DNA of 64,000 bases from Glossina fuscipes (taxonomy: Eukaryota > Arthropoda > Insecta > Diptera > Glossinidae): contig NW_023998414.1 in the NCBI RefSeq assembly GCF_014805625.2, positions 23,894,029 to 23,958,028 on the forward strand, in the 5' to 3' direction. A model generated the notes under the pieces. The model was given only the letters and a program-made list of their open reading frames with translations. It searched no databases and was not told where the DNA came from. Below, piece after piece: positions 13,001 to 27,300 of this stretch (the first letter of the stretch is position 1; each line of letters begins with the position of its first letter). A program made the position numbers and the translations under genes.

Positions 13001-16000
13001 AGTAGCAATATCCATTGTCGCAAGACGTTGTGCCAGCTTGATTGCAATAAGAGCATGAAGTCTGGTTATCAGGAGGAGGTGGCGGCAAATAGTCACCTCC
13101 GGGCGTGCAGTCGTATGGAGTGCCAGTGGTCGCTACGCCGCTGTAGCCATACGCACAACGGTCACAATTGTCACCTTCTGTGTTGTGGGCACAATTTTTA
13201 CAGACGCCAGTCTCGGCATCGCATTCCTGGGAGTGACCATTACATTCACAAATTTCACAGAGACCCAAATATAAACCAGCTTCCGGATTACGTTTGTAAC
13301 CGGGAGCACAACGCTCGCAAGACAAACCAATGTAACCTTCAGGACAGCGACATTCTTCTACCTCTACAGCTTTAGTATTACCAGTGTTTGTGGGCGTAGC
13401 AATATCGAATGAAACATGTGTTAAAGTGCCTTCTTTAGTGCTGGTAGTGTACGTGGCTTTGATATAAATAGCGTCAATTTTGGATAAGGCCATTAACAAG
13501 TGTTGACGATTAACCACCTGACCATCAGAACGTTGCCATGCGCTTTCTACAATGGGAACCGAATAAGAGCTGGAAGAACTAGGAGTAACCCCCGTCTTGC
13601 GGTAGTGAATCATAGTCAAATCCTCGCCCTATCGTTAAAAAGGAAGTTAAAGAGATGTTCCCTATATAGTAATGTCCCATACTTACGCTCTTTATAACTA
13701 CGTCGGGTGAAGTGCTTCGCGACATCAGACCACCAGGCATAGGACTGTAACTTAAAGTGTAATTCAATTTGCCGCCGTAGGTACTAATTTTGTTGCCCAA
13801 GAATTGCGCAGGTAGACTCCAGTATAAAGGTTCTGCTGTCGGGGCATTGCTGAAAGATAATGATGATCCTGTCGAAACAAAGTCCACATTGGAGGGATAA
13901 TCAGCATCGTAATCCCGTATTAAAGTAAAGCCGTGAGGTGCTCTTGATTGACCAAAGTTGGAGACAATTTGATCGCGATACCATGAGCTACTGGTACATG
14001 TGTTGGTTAGACCGCTACAGAAACACTCAATACATCCTGTGTACGTAAATGCATTCAGATGGAAAGAATCAGGAGCGCAGGTATCACAACGTGGTCCCAC
14101 CACCAATTGCTTGCACTCGCAAGTACCATTGGGATGAGGATAGTAGGTACCCTCGGCGTTGCAAGTACTTTCGGGTACGGGATAGCAATGGCCGCCAGGC
14201 AGTATAGGGTTTCCTTGATAACCCGGGGCACAACTTTCACAGCGACGTCCGGTATAGCCTTCATGGCAGTTACAGGTAACTTCACTATCTGGACCCAGCG
14301 AACAGCCGTTCGCAAAATTATTACTACCCGTTTGTGGACAAGGACACTCTCGGCAAGGTATGCCACGTAGCGGATCACCATATGTACCAGGCGAACACGG
14401 AACAGGAGTGAATGGCACGCAACGTCCTAGCCATGCGCCGCCTTTTTGACGCACGTAGCCTGGAGCACAGGATTCGCAAGAGTCTCCTGCATAACCGTTA
14501 GGGCATTGACACTGTTCTACCAATGAAGCTTGACCCAAGCCATGATCATGTGCACCAGCAGAGTTCATAAGAATATTCGTAAGTTCAACTTCACGTTCCG
14601 TAGCTTCAATATAACTTAACCGTATTAAAAGATTGTCCACATTGGCCAAAATCATCATGATTTCTTCGCGCGTAGCCAAACGGCCGTCCGGTTTTTTCCA
14701 TGTTCCAGGACTGAACTGAACTTCCATTTTGTTAGGCACATTCACTTGAGGTTGCAAGCGAGCGCGGTAGGTCAAAGTGAAACCATTGCCCGTAACAATA
14801 ACGTCAGGATGATGCGTCGGTCGTCCACTGCCTACGACATTAATATCGTATTTAAGATAGCCGCCATAGGATTTCAACTGATTGCCCATATATTCGCTTG
14901 GCAAAGCTAGATAAGGCGCACTACGTCCACCGCCATAATGAACATCGGATGCACGGAATTGTACACCATGAAGGAGAGTCATCATACCGGAAGCGGGAGC
15001 TTCATTTATCACAATATTACTATACGGACTCAATTCGACATCAACTACACGATGTGAACTAACCGGAGCTTGAATTACAGAAGTGAAAAGATCAGCGCTT
15101 TTGCAAGTCTTAGAAACACCGAAACAGAAGCAATTGATGCATTCATCAGGTGATCGAGCTAACATATTAAAGAAGCCTGCAGGACAAACACCAGGTCTGT
15201 CTGGGGTTATCACAGTAACTAAGGTATCAGTAGTGAACTTGCTGCCTTTGGTGTTGATAATCTCACAGGAATAGGCGCCACTCTCACTAGATTGCATGTC
15301 AGGGCAGTATAAGTTGCCAGTGCCAGCGTAACTCTTAGATATGCATTTTTCGGGTACATGACCCCAGTTGAGTCGCCAAACTATCACTGGTACGGGAATA
15401 CCAACGCCCACACAAGTTATGTTAAGGAAGTCACCCTGCTTAAGGACCTGTGTCGGAGGTGGATCACGTATTTTATCAGGAGCCACTAAGTAAAAAATAT
15501 GGTTTAAAAAAGTAAAAATAGAACAAATTGTTTGCTTACTGCAACCAATCTCATCAGATCCATCGCGGCAGTCATTCGTATCATCACATTGGAAGGATTT
15601 CGGTATGCAATGACCGCTGCGGCATTGGAATTCGTCGTAACGGCATGGTGCTCCACTGGGTTCCGGATCGCAACTTTCTTCATCGGAGTTATCGCCACAA
15701 TCGTTTTCTCCATCGCAACGCCACACACGATCGACACATTTGGAGTTACGGCACATAAATTGATTGGGATGACATTTCCGACCGTGGGAACAGCTGTGCT
15801 CATCGGAACCATCCGAGCAATGAGGGATACCGTCACATATCTGCGATCTATCTATACATTCGCCGTTCATGCAAGTAGCCTGGGTTGAAGAACAAGCTGC
15901 TGGAATACGTTCATCGCGAGGATTATCTAAAAGTAAAAAGGAAAATATCAATAATGACAATTTCATTAAATCTAAAATGAAAACCCTTTTTTACCATTTG

Positions 16001-19000
16001 GTCAAAAATTCCATAAATGAAGCGTTTAAGTCAAAGAAAAGAAACGAAAATTTTTGAAATATCTTTTTAACGCTATGAGAGTGAAGCCTACCTAAGCCGA
16101 AAAATTCCAAACCTATGTGAGGCACTGTGCCGTATAAAATTTTATTTGAAGGTATATGGTATCTATCATTACCCCAAGCTGCTTGAAAGCACGTTAAGGG
16201 AGCAAGACTTAATCAATTTCGAAAGAAGCTTGGAATTTATTTTTTCCTACTTACATTTTTCGACGGTTAGTTGCACAGAAACTTGCTGTCCAGGGACGTG
16301 ACGGGGATAGCCTACAGCTTCACAAATATAAGTACCGGAATCTTCAACTCGTATATTAGGTATTTCCAAACGTCCGTTTATATCACGAGAACCCGCCGGT
16401 AAAGGTCGATCGCCGGGACGAGTCCAACGAACACGAGCCCGTAGCATACCTTCATCACGACAACGGAACACAGCTTCACGACCTATTTTATAGGGAAAAA
16501 AAGAAGAAAAGAAAATTATAGCGAAAAGCGCCAAAACTGTTTTTTAGATTTATTCATTCTTCAAGCACAACTAGCATAGTTTTTAATAAAAATTTCTTAA
16601 TGTGTATTTACATTTTATATAGGGCGCGAAAGGTAAGCGTGTTTAGCATTGCTTTCAATTTAATCAGTCCTATAGTCATTGCAAGCGTATTTACATAGAC
16701 TATATGTTAAATCAATTTATATTATTTAAACGTGGAATGGCAATCTAGCAGTGTATTGTGCGGCAACTGTAGGAACTCTACGTAGCCTAGAGTGATTGAG
16801 CTGCTAAAGAAATCACTAAAAAAGTCATTTTGTGTTTGGCCTTTCTGTCCAGTTTTCTTTTCCTCTTGAGGGAAATCCTTTTTTCTTTTACTAAGCAACA
16901 CGCAATTATTTTCCAACATTTTCTTCTGATTGCTCAGGCTAAAAAAAACAACTTCAAGTAAAGAAGATTGTCTAAGCAGTCGTACTAAAAGGCAACATAT
17001 TATACCTTTGTGAACCCATGAATAGAGAATTCAAGAATTTTGAAAAAAGTTTTAAAATATATTCATTTCTAATAACTGATTGTAATATTTAAGTTTTCCC
17101 TTAAGTGGGAACTTTCGAACGCTGAAAACGTATTGAACGATTTGTGTATTAATTGTAAGAAATAGTTAATTAATTGTATTCAATTAAGAGAAGCTGAATG
17201 GGTTTAAAAATGTATAAAGCCTGAAGAAGTATGGCGATACGTTGACGATGGACTAGAGAATTATACCAATTCAGTTCTTGAACGGTCACGGTCGATTTTC
17301 GTTGCGTTTTAGCGAGGCAAATTACGGTTCGGTAACTGAAGCAGGAAAATTATGTTGATTTGTAATCCTTAAGTTTTCGTTCCCATCCACCTATTGAAGC
17401 ATCCATCGCTTTTATACATTTTTGCAGAGTTACTAGATTATATAAATAATTTGGTGATATTTACAGCATTATATACTTTTATCTTGTGAAATGCATAATA
17501 TTCTCCGAGTGCTTAGTGTTGAAAAGGTGCTTAATTTTTATACTATAGCAAAATGCTTTTTATTATATCTTGGAAAACTTACCCTCCCTGATATATCCTG
17601 TTTTAATATATATTTTTTAAAAATTGTTTTTGTTTAAGCATTTTTAAAACGTTTAGAGGGAATGTTTTTATGAGAAAAGAACGGGAATGTTTTAAAGAAA
17701 AATAATTAAAAATTAATATTATTTTATTTTTTTTTTTATTAATAATGTTTAACGCAAAAAATTTTATATAATTTCCAAATTTATTTTTTCTATTTAAAAG
17801 TAAATTTTGAAATAGTTTTAGAATTTATTTGAACTGGGAAACTTACTTTCTTTGATCACTTGGTTGTTCGGATAGGTGCGCAAAGTTAACTGGTGCGGAC
17901 TGGCAGTGGTTGGCCGTGCTAAAAATATATATATTTATTATAGTTTTTAAAAATATCATTATATATATATATATATTATTATTATTTTTTTCTTTGCTAA
18001 TTCTGTAAATTATTATTATTAGTAGTGAAAATGTTTTCTTAATGACAGTGAAAATTATTATGCACATATCTCCTAAGGTAGAGGGAATTGTGTGGTTTTT
18101 CTTTTCTTCCTTGAAAAGAATCGGGGGTTTGTCATCTTCGTTCAAACAAAACAACTTACTATCGATTTCATTATTCAAAAGAGGAGCACAATCCAATTCA
18201 TCACTTATATCGTGGGGACAGTCAATAACACCATTACAGCGCTTATAAGCCGGTATACAGAAGCCACTATCACACTGATACATATTAAAACCACCGCACT
18301 GTAAAGATCCCTTTAAAGGACCTTCATAGTCAATATAAGATTCTTTGGAAATTTCTTATGCAGAACAAATGATTTTTGTTTAGCAATATAGTGAAATGAT
18401 GAGCATGATGATGAAGAATTTATAGATATTTTATGTAAAATGTAAGAAATAAAAGTGACAGTAAAAGATAAAAAGATAATGCCAAATTAAAAAAGAAAAA
18501 AGATACCAGGTTTTTAGCAGGAGCGCACCATTTACGTTGTCTTCTCTCAACTTGCAAAGTCTGCCATCCACATATGGAATAGTATATGTTTTAAGGAAGT
18601 TTTTAAAAGTTTTCTTTTTATATTGTATACCACTTGTGGTACAAGTGTGTTTTAAGTTTGTGAGCATGTGTACATGACCAATAAGGACGTCGAATAGATG
18701 CTTTTATTATATCGATCTAAATTTATCTGCCCCTCTTTTATTCTTGTGTTTAACCTCCTTCGAATTTTTTCAGATATTTTGATAAAATTTGGTAGACCGG
18801 GCTTAGGGACGAACACTTTTAAAAATGATTCGGATCGGACCAGTTTTTCGATTAAGTCTCATATAACGTCTTATTTTGAAAAGTCTTTATAAGATTAACT
18901 GTATTAAGCAAAGTGCTGTAGGGAATTTAATGGATAGCTGAGTGCCATTGTAATGCTTTTACTTGCAGCAGCCTTACATGCGTTAGCACTATAAACTTAT

Positions 19001-21737
19001 AATCGCTTCCAAAAGCGAAGATTTCGATGATGTGTGGAGAAGTTCGAATCTTCTTAGACATTTAGCAACGTTACCGTTTTAATACGAGGCTGCTATGCCA
19101 AGTTTTACGCTAAGTTCTAGATGGTGCCATCATCTGCGTAAATACTTGCATTTGCGTTTGTATAACAAAAGAAAAGAACAACTTTACGTTGGAGTCAACA
19201 AGACGAAAAATTATGGCTAAAAAAAGAATACGTCATACGCCAATGAAAAAAATGAAAAAATAATTATGAGAGGCGCTCCTGCGAAAGAACCTTACAGTTA
19301 AAATTTTTCTGATTAAGGAACTTACTGCAGAATTTTTCATCTGAACTATCGGCACAATCCGTATAACCATTACAGCGGGCCAAAATATTAATGCATTGAC
19401 CGTTATCGCAACGAAATTGTGAAGATAAACAGGTACGTGCCGGATCCAAACAATCATCCTCATCCGAATTGTCAGGGCATTCACGATAGCCATTGCATTG
19501 GGCATAAGCTGGTACACATTCACCGCTGCGGCAACGGAATTGATCAGCAGCACAACCTAATAGAAAATATTTTCAATGCATTTAGAATAAAGTTTTTCAT
19601 AAATCAAAACCTAAATAAAATTCTATTACAAAAAACATTTATAAAAGCCAACAAAAATAAGAAAGGATTGATTGTAAAGGAATTTATCTAAAGTATATAC
19701 ACTTGTTTTAACGGTAAACATGCTGACGAAAAACGTCTAAGTTCTACACGTGCCAAACGGAAAGGTTAAAGCAAAAAATTTTTTATAACATTTTTTGTTT
19801 TTTCTTTTTTTTTTTTTTCAAATATTAACCGATGCAATTTTGCTCATCCGAGAAATCTTTACAATCATAGTAGCCATCACAGTGTTGAGTCTCATTGATA
19901 CAATATTGATGATCGTAACAGAAAAATTCATTATCCTTACATGTGGTGCCTTGTTTGTTTGTTGTAGTTGTGTTTTGTATATAAATTTTATATTTTATCA
20001 AAAAAAAAAATTAAAAATTATTTTTTTAAATATTTTTATAGAAAGCTTTTATAGAAGAGAATAGTGATTAGTAAATTGAGTTTGAGAAGAATACATAAAA
20101 AAGCTGGTGAATTGCAAAATCAAAATTTCTGTGCTTTTAGAAATCTTATAAAAAAATATCTCTCTCAGGAGCGAAATCAATTTTAAGTTAATCCGCTTTG
20201 TGCTGATAGCTTTTGTCAGTTCACGACACAGTAATCAGGAAACCGGTTTTAAGGAGTACAGATAGTTGAAGAAATCTAATCATTGGAAAATTTAGACCAA
20301 AGACCAAAGTTTGGTCATCTTCTTCCTAGATTAGATCCAAAATTGCAAGCTATAATTCAATTCTTAAACGATGTCAGCGCAAGCTCTCGAAACTCCCATA
20401 AAATCGACGCGTTTCGATATTGTCTCAATCTCTGTCCTGCGGTTGGATTAAGTCTATGTAAAGTGTTAGCAGGCATGTTTTGGCGATTCAAATGCTGCTA
20501 AGGCCAAAAAACAATCAGAATGGCTTTCCTTAAGTGATTTAATCGTCTCGTGTCGCTCAAATCATCCGATTAACAGCCTACCAAGAATACCGATCGACTA
20601 TACTAGACCAGAGAGCAACTTGTTTATTTTTTTAAGAGGTTTTTTGAATCTCAAATTGAATGTTAAGTTTCATTGATCAAGTAAAGGACGGCATGAAATA
20701 TGAGAATACGTTCATCAATGTTGCACGATCTCTCACATATATGCTTATTTTCATGAACTTCATATAGGAAATAAGTTCCTAAGGCCTATTTCAAAATCTT
20801 TTCATTTATTTTTATGCCCATGGCGTTATACAATAAAAGATTTTAATGAAAGAAGGACATGATGATGATGAAGCACATCGAAGTTATTGCGAATAAGGTA
20901 CCGTAAATTAAAAATTGAGAGAAATATCTTCTAGGTCTATCTTATTAATGGGTGTACAAATTATCTGCATGGACCGACTGAGACGCTCTAATTTGATAAA
21001 ACGCTTGTATTGTTAATGTAGTTAGTGGCTTGAGCAGTAAGGGAAACAAAAATGATTAATCGCCTGAAACTTAAAAGTGATTTCACTCCTCGTTGAAGAA
21101 AATTTCTTTTTTGCATTATATAGAAGTGCTCCCTATTTGCGTATAGAATTAAAATGAGTTTTGATTAAAAATGCATATGAACTTACAGTTTGCTTCATCT
21201 GAACCGTCATCGCATTGCGGTGTGCCATCACAACGTTCATTTTCGCTGTAGCATTTGCCATTCGAACATGTATGTTGGGGACAAGGGAAGATAGGTGGTG
21301 GACGGGTAGGGAATGGATAACCAAGTGGGCAATTTTGCTCATCCTTACGATCAAGGCAATCGTAATGACCGTTACAACGTAGCGATGTCGAATGACAGTC
21401 ATCATCACAGAAAAACTGATCGTCACGACAATCTTCCGGTGTTAGAACGGTGGTAACTTTAATGTTGCAATGACGTTTGATATATATATGTAGTAAAAAG
21501 GATGATGAGAATAAGCGAGCGAGCAAGCACATTCATATGTATGAAGATCGCAGCAGCAGGCAATTATTATTATTTATTCATTTATATTATTATTATTTTT
21601 TTATTTGAAAAATAGAAGGAAGAAAGGAAAGAAAAGAGTATTTTCATGTTAAAAATTTTATGAAATGATAAAATGATATACATTTTTTTAATTGTTAGAG
21701 AGGTTTTTTTAAAGCAAAATATTTACATTTTATACAT

Positions 21738-21776
<39 letters not shown>

Positions 21777-24302
21777 TTTCAGATATATATATATATGTAT
21801 ATATATAAACTTAAATTTAGTTTAGTCTTAACTATAGATCGTTTTATGACTTTACCGGTTTTTTCACATTGTTTAATGGATTCATCTGAACCGTCTTTAC
21901 AATCAGTACGACCGTCACATAAATAATCTTTGTTAATACACAACAAATTATCACATTGCCATTGATCAGAACGGCACGAATTATTTGATAAATTTAGATC
22001 GCTTTCAGAGGGTTCTAAGTGATAATATAGAAGAAGAAGAGAGAAAAAAAAAAGGTAGGGCATGGTGTTATGAGTTTTTTTTGTGAGGGATGAACTTATG
22101 GAGATAACTACAAAATGATGATATCTTATGGAATAGTAAGACTTAATAAATGAATTGAGGGGATTTTTTCAAGGGCGAGGGATTTTGTTTTTCTAACACC
22201 CACCACAATGGTCTTCATTTCAACTGCTGCAGAGGTAAGATCTCTGTTGCATGTTTGTTCATGACAATTGAGATTTTAAAAGTTTGTCTGTCTGGGTATT
22301 GATGCACCTCACGTTCATTTCCGGTAGCAGCAGTAGAACAGCGAATCTTTAAGTTATGTGGAAATTATTCCAGTTTCTTTTCTTTACATGTGTGTGATCT
22401 AAATTCATTATTTTCGTATAGTTCCCGAGAATTTACGGTGTATTTTGAGGAAAAGCTTTAAGAACCTTATCTATATTAAAGGGCATTATCTTTATGTGTA
22501 ACATATCTTTGGCGTACTGGCGTTAAATAATATTGAAAAAAACCGGTAATTTGGTGGGAAAATCAGTCTCGTCAATGAAACTCATATCACAATCATATCG
22601 ACGATTTAATTAGATGAAAATCAAAGATTTATGTAAGCGATAACTGTCGCCCCCTACTTTGCAAGGCAATCCTAGATCCGAGAAGGCTTATATCAAAGTT
22701 GGAGTATCAGATATGAAAGTTTGGTAATGATTCAAACCTACTGCTGTGGGCAAGGCGAAGTCAATCTGCCTACTTCGGTCTATTTAACGCTCTTAGGTTT
22801 ATGGTAAGCAGAATCAACACGATACTCTCTGAAGATCTGTTCGTAAAAGTTAGGATCTCTACCGAAATCAGAGTTCGATATTCTGACCCCGTGGTCCCCA
22901 TAGTTACGACTACAAAGGTTTGGAGTTGTCGACATTGCTCGAAGACCTGTTTGCTAAACCTTGAACAAGCAGTTGATTCCTCACCGTCTCGATGACTGTT
23001 TCATAGTGAGTTTCCGTTCTAGAGAAATGTGATTGGCATTCAAGTGACTGCCGCCAACGACCATCGCACACAAAAAATGAGAGCGTAATACGCAGTTTAT
23101 GCAGTCAAGGCAAAGTTTTTCAACAAATGAGGACATATCGTAACTTTTAATATAAAGTGTCCACTTGTTAATTTTGGAAAATATTGCAAAATAGAGAATT
23201 TAATTAACGAGAATGAGATATGAGTGGACGAAAGCTGGTATTGGAACTTTGCCGATTTTCAAAACTTTTGTTCACAGTTTTCCAAGAAGCCCTAAAAGTC
23301 TGAATCATATAAAACGCATAAAAGTTGAAGAATAAAAAAATGTACTAAATAGCGAGTGGTGGGTGATTAAGATCCGCCCTAGGGCGAATAAAATATATTT
23401 TCTACTATTTTGAATGATTATATTTGATTTTATCATTAATTTTATTATTTTTTTGATACTAATCACCAGTAAAATATTGATACAGTAAAATTGTTTACCA
23501 ACCCTGACAACCCTCTTCATCCGCTCCATCGTAACAATCAATTTTTCCATTACAACGGATATTCCAATCAACACAAGTGTTATTGCATTTGAATTTTAAT
23601 TCAGGACAATCACCTTAATTTTTAAAGAATTTTTATTTCAGGGTTACAGTAAATTAAATTAATTAAACAAAAAAAAAAAAAGAAGGTAAAAAATATTTTT
23701 TGGTATTCTTAAAAAGCATATGCAAAAGCAATATCTACAATAGGCCAATTTATTAGCTAAGCTCCAAACCAGATTGTGCATACAAGAGAAGAAAAAAGCA
23801 AACACTAAACTAAATAACAACTTACCACAGTTACGCTCATCACTACCATCGGTACAATCTATTTTACCGTTACAATGTAAATTATTTAAAATACATTCTC
23901 CCGTGTCACAACTACATACATATACATAACATTTTTTTTACGTTCGTATGTATGTTTATTTTTTGCGATTGTTTTTAGTAAAATTTTTACACATACATAA
24001 AAGTTGATGAATGTTTTCGTGTGATATGCCATTACAGATAAAATTTAAGCAACAACAGTAAATGATGATGGAAACACACGCAGTCATTGTTTGAATGTGA
24101 CATTTCGGTGTAGGTGATAGTCGGTGTGGTGGTGATATGTTTCAGTTATGATAGACGTGGGTATATTTTTAAAAATTGCCACATTTTGTTTTTTTTTTTG
24201 TTTGTGGAATTTATTAAGTTATGCAATATGTCGATGGCGGGATGGTGAGACGGTAGTGATACATTGTTGTTGTTGTAGTTGTTGTTGTTTTAATATTTCA
24301 TG

Positions 24303-24351
<49 letters not shown>

Positions 24352-27300
24352 GTATATATATATATGTAAAATGAGAGAGAGAAAAAAAAGATGATACTAA
24401 AATTGTTTGGCGCAATTATTATAAAAAAAAAAAAACAAAAAAAAAAGAATTAAGAAATTTGCTTTGCCTTTATAAAAAAATGCAAATATTTTTTTCGTCA
24501 GAGATTGGCCTTTTTAAAAATAAAAGTAACACCTGTCCTATGAACAGTATGATAAAAGGAGTCTAGAACTATCAGACAATGAGGAGGAGAGTAAATCTGA
24601 GCTGAAAAAAGACATTTTCAACGGCGTTCTGAAGATCAAAAGTTTAAGTTGAACGTTCCTTTTCATAGAGTGCAGTGTTGGGCATGTCTAATTTGGATCA
24701 AAATTTTTTTTTACGGTTTACGGGGTTTCTACGGGATGATGTGATTCAAGTCGTAGTCATGACAAATTCATTCATATATTCCCTGGACCGTGGTAAGAAA
24801 GCATGCACATCTTCGAAAACTTAGTTCTCAGTCACGTTTGAATTGAAACTTTTCGTTATAGGTTAAAACTTGAAGTTAAACAATTTGATACATAGAAGCA
24901 TAAGCAAGTGTCGAGATAGCGCAATAAACGATCTTCAAAACTTATGGCGAACATATTAAAAAGAAGTAATGAAAATGAGTAACGAAAAGTGCAGCGTCAC
25001 TTATCGATATATTTTTAAATAAAACTAAAGTTACCCTGCAACTAGGACTAGTGTCTTAACAAAAATTACGCTATGTTTGCAGGAAATCATAATTTCATAG
25101 GACGCATAAGGTTCATAGGGAAATTTTGCTTTTTTTTTATAAATTTTTTTCTTTTTACATTTTCATTTCAGCAAGCAAAGCAAGTTTCTTAGTTGTTTCG
25201 AGTGTGGAATTAACTGCTTACGCGAAACCTTCGTGACAATAATGACAGTTTTGTTCATCGCTGCCGTCTTTACAGTCCACGTGGGCGTTACATTGCAAAT
25301 TAATAGGTATACAATAATTTTGATCACATTCGAATTCATCTGGTTGACAGTGTTCTGTGGTTTTAATTAAACAAAAATGTTATATATGATTGAAGGGAGT
25401 AAATAAGTTCGTCTTATTTTTTTATTTTTTTTGGTAGTAAATACACAAAGAATGGGCGGGGAAAAAAAATAGGTTAAATTTAACAGAAACCGCAACCGTT
25501 ATATTGATAGGGGGAGGGAGGGAGGTAGGGTGGTGTCTTTAAAATTTTACCTGTATACGACTGACAATCTGATTCGTCAGTGTCGTCGTCACAATCGGCA
25601 AAACCGTCGCATTTTTTATCGTTCGGTATACATTTCGAGTAATCACATTCGAATTCATATAATTCACATTCAGTAAACGTTGTATCAGCATCAGTATCAA
25701 AATCTTCTTTATATGGTTTCATTTTTATTTATTTATTTATTATTTATTTATTTATTTTTGGCGGGTAAATGATAAAATGTGATGAATGATTGTAGAATGT
25801 TTTTGTAGTGATGTGGTGGTGTTTCAATGTAAAATGAAAAGAAAAAACCAAAAAAAAATTAATATTAAAATAAATAAAATTAATTTTCCTTTTTTTTGCT
25901 TTGTTATTAATATTAATACGAAATTTTTGGAAATATATGTATTTTTTTCGTAAAAAATTATTTATTTATTTATTTATTTTTATTTTTTTTTTTTTTGCGT
26001 TATTTGGTTACCATAATTTGTGTCATCGTAATTGATGGGACAATTTATCTCATCCGAACCATCTAGACAATCAGTTATACCGTTACATAGCTTATAGTCC
26101 GCAATACAGATTCCATCAGCGCATTGAAATTGATAACTTAAGCAATCAGCCATGTTGCGACTTTTATTGAAATTACTATTGAAATCTACTCCCGATTCGT
26201 TTATTTTTTGCAGTTTTTTTTTTTTGTTTTTTATTTTTTTATGTATATATATATTTATTAGTGTTTGTATGTAAAAATGAGCGATTTGATGTATTTAAGT
26301 TTTATGGTAAAGATGATGATGTGTAAAAAACAAGGCATACAAAGTTATGCAGAGAATGAGAGAGACAGAGCATTAAAGAAGATAATATGATACATGAAAA
26401 TAAAATTTGCAGAAAGAGAAAGAAATGAGAAAATAAATAGTAAATGTTTTGAGTCAGAGAATTTAAGAGTTGAAAAATAAAATATTATATAAATTATAAT
26501 AGGAATAAATAAATAAATAAATAGATTTTAAAAAGAAAGTGATGAGAAAAAATAATGAAACATGAGAAAGATGCGATATTCAAAAATTAACTGTGCAAGA
26601 ACGGTAGGAATGGGGAACGAGAAACACTTCTTTTTTTTTTTTTTTTTTTTTTGGTTTTCCTTACGTGTGTTAATTTATCTCTCAAAAAATCAAAATTTAT
26701 TTCTTAAAAATTTTGGTTTTTTTTTTTTTTTTGCTTTGAGTATTTTAAAGTGAAATTTCTTTATACCCAATAGGAAATACTTCTTCCACGGCAGAGATGA
26801 GATGAGTGAGAGAAATGAATTAATAAGGAGGGCATATATGTTGTGAAAAAGTCGACTTCTATAATAGAATTGTAATGAACAGATGAGAACAGATGTGATG
26901 CTAAGTGGAAGTTTCATCGTGCCAGCACAGGCGCAAGTCCTTCTTGACTCTGTGCATTTGTTACTTTGAATGCTTTTAGACCATATATTTGCTCACAAAT
27001 TAGATCGCGGAAATTGCTCGAAGAGTAATACATTAAAACATTCTTTGAAATTTATGGCGAGCGTGTCGTATATGCAAATGAACGTAACATAGGCATATAA
27101 TAGAGAATGCAATACGTCTATGTTATCTAGAGTTTACGGTGGAGATTTCGTAACTCCAAAAAGTATCTATTCTACGTGGACTTGATTTAATAGAAAGCAA
27201 ATCAAAGAGTTGAAGTGCGAAGTGTAAGCACACGGGTGGACTCGTGAAAAATTTTCAGATAGCTGTGTTAGCAGTAAAGCTGCTCTCGACTGTCCACATT

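Noticed and set aside
15540..15966. Signal-peptide-like start ([13 protein letters not shown]) in frame before exon 21, suggesting an internal promoter and short secreted form
   Set aside because: The hydrophobic residues are the translation of the intron's pyrimidine tract (TTTTCCTTTTTACTTTTAG). The same effect appears before exons 14, 15, 20 and 27, so it is a systematic artefact.
21856..22063. Hydrophobic N-terminus ([14 protein letters not shown]) before exon 14 as alternative start
   Set aside because: It is again the pyrimidine tract of a good acceptor, with phase continuity to exon 13.
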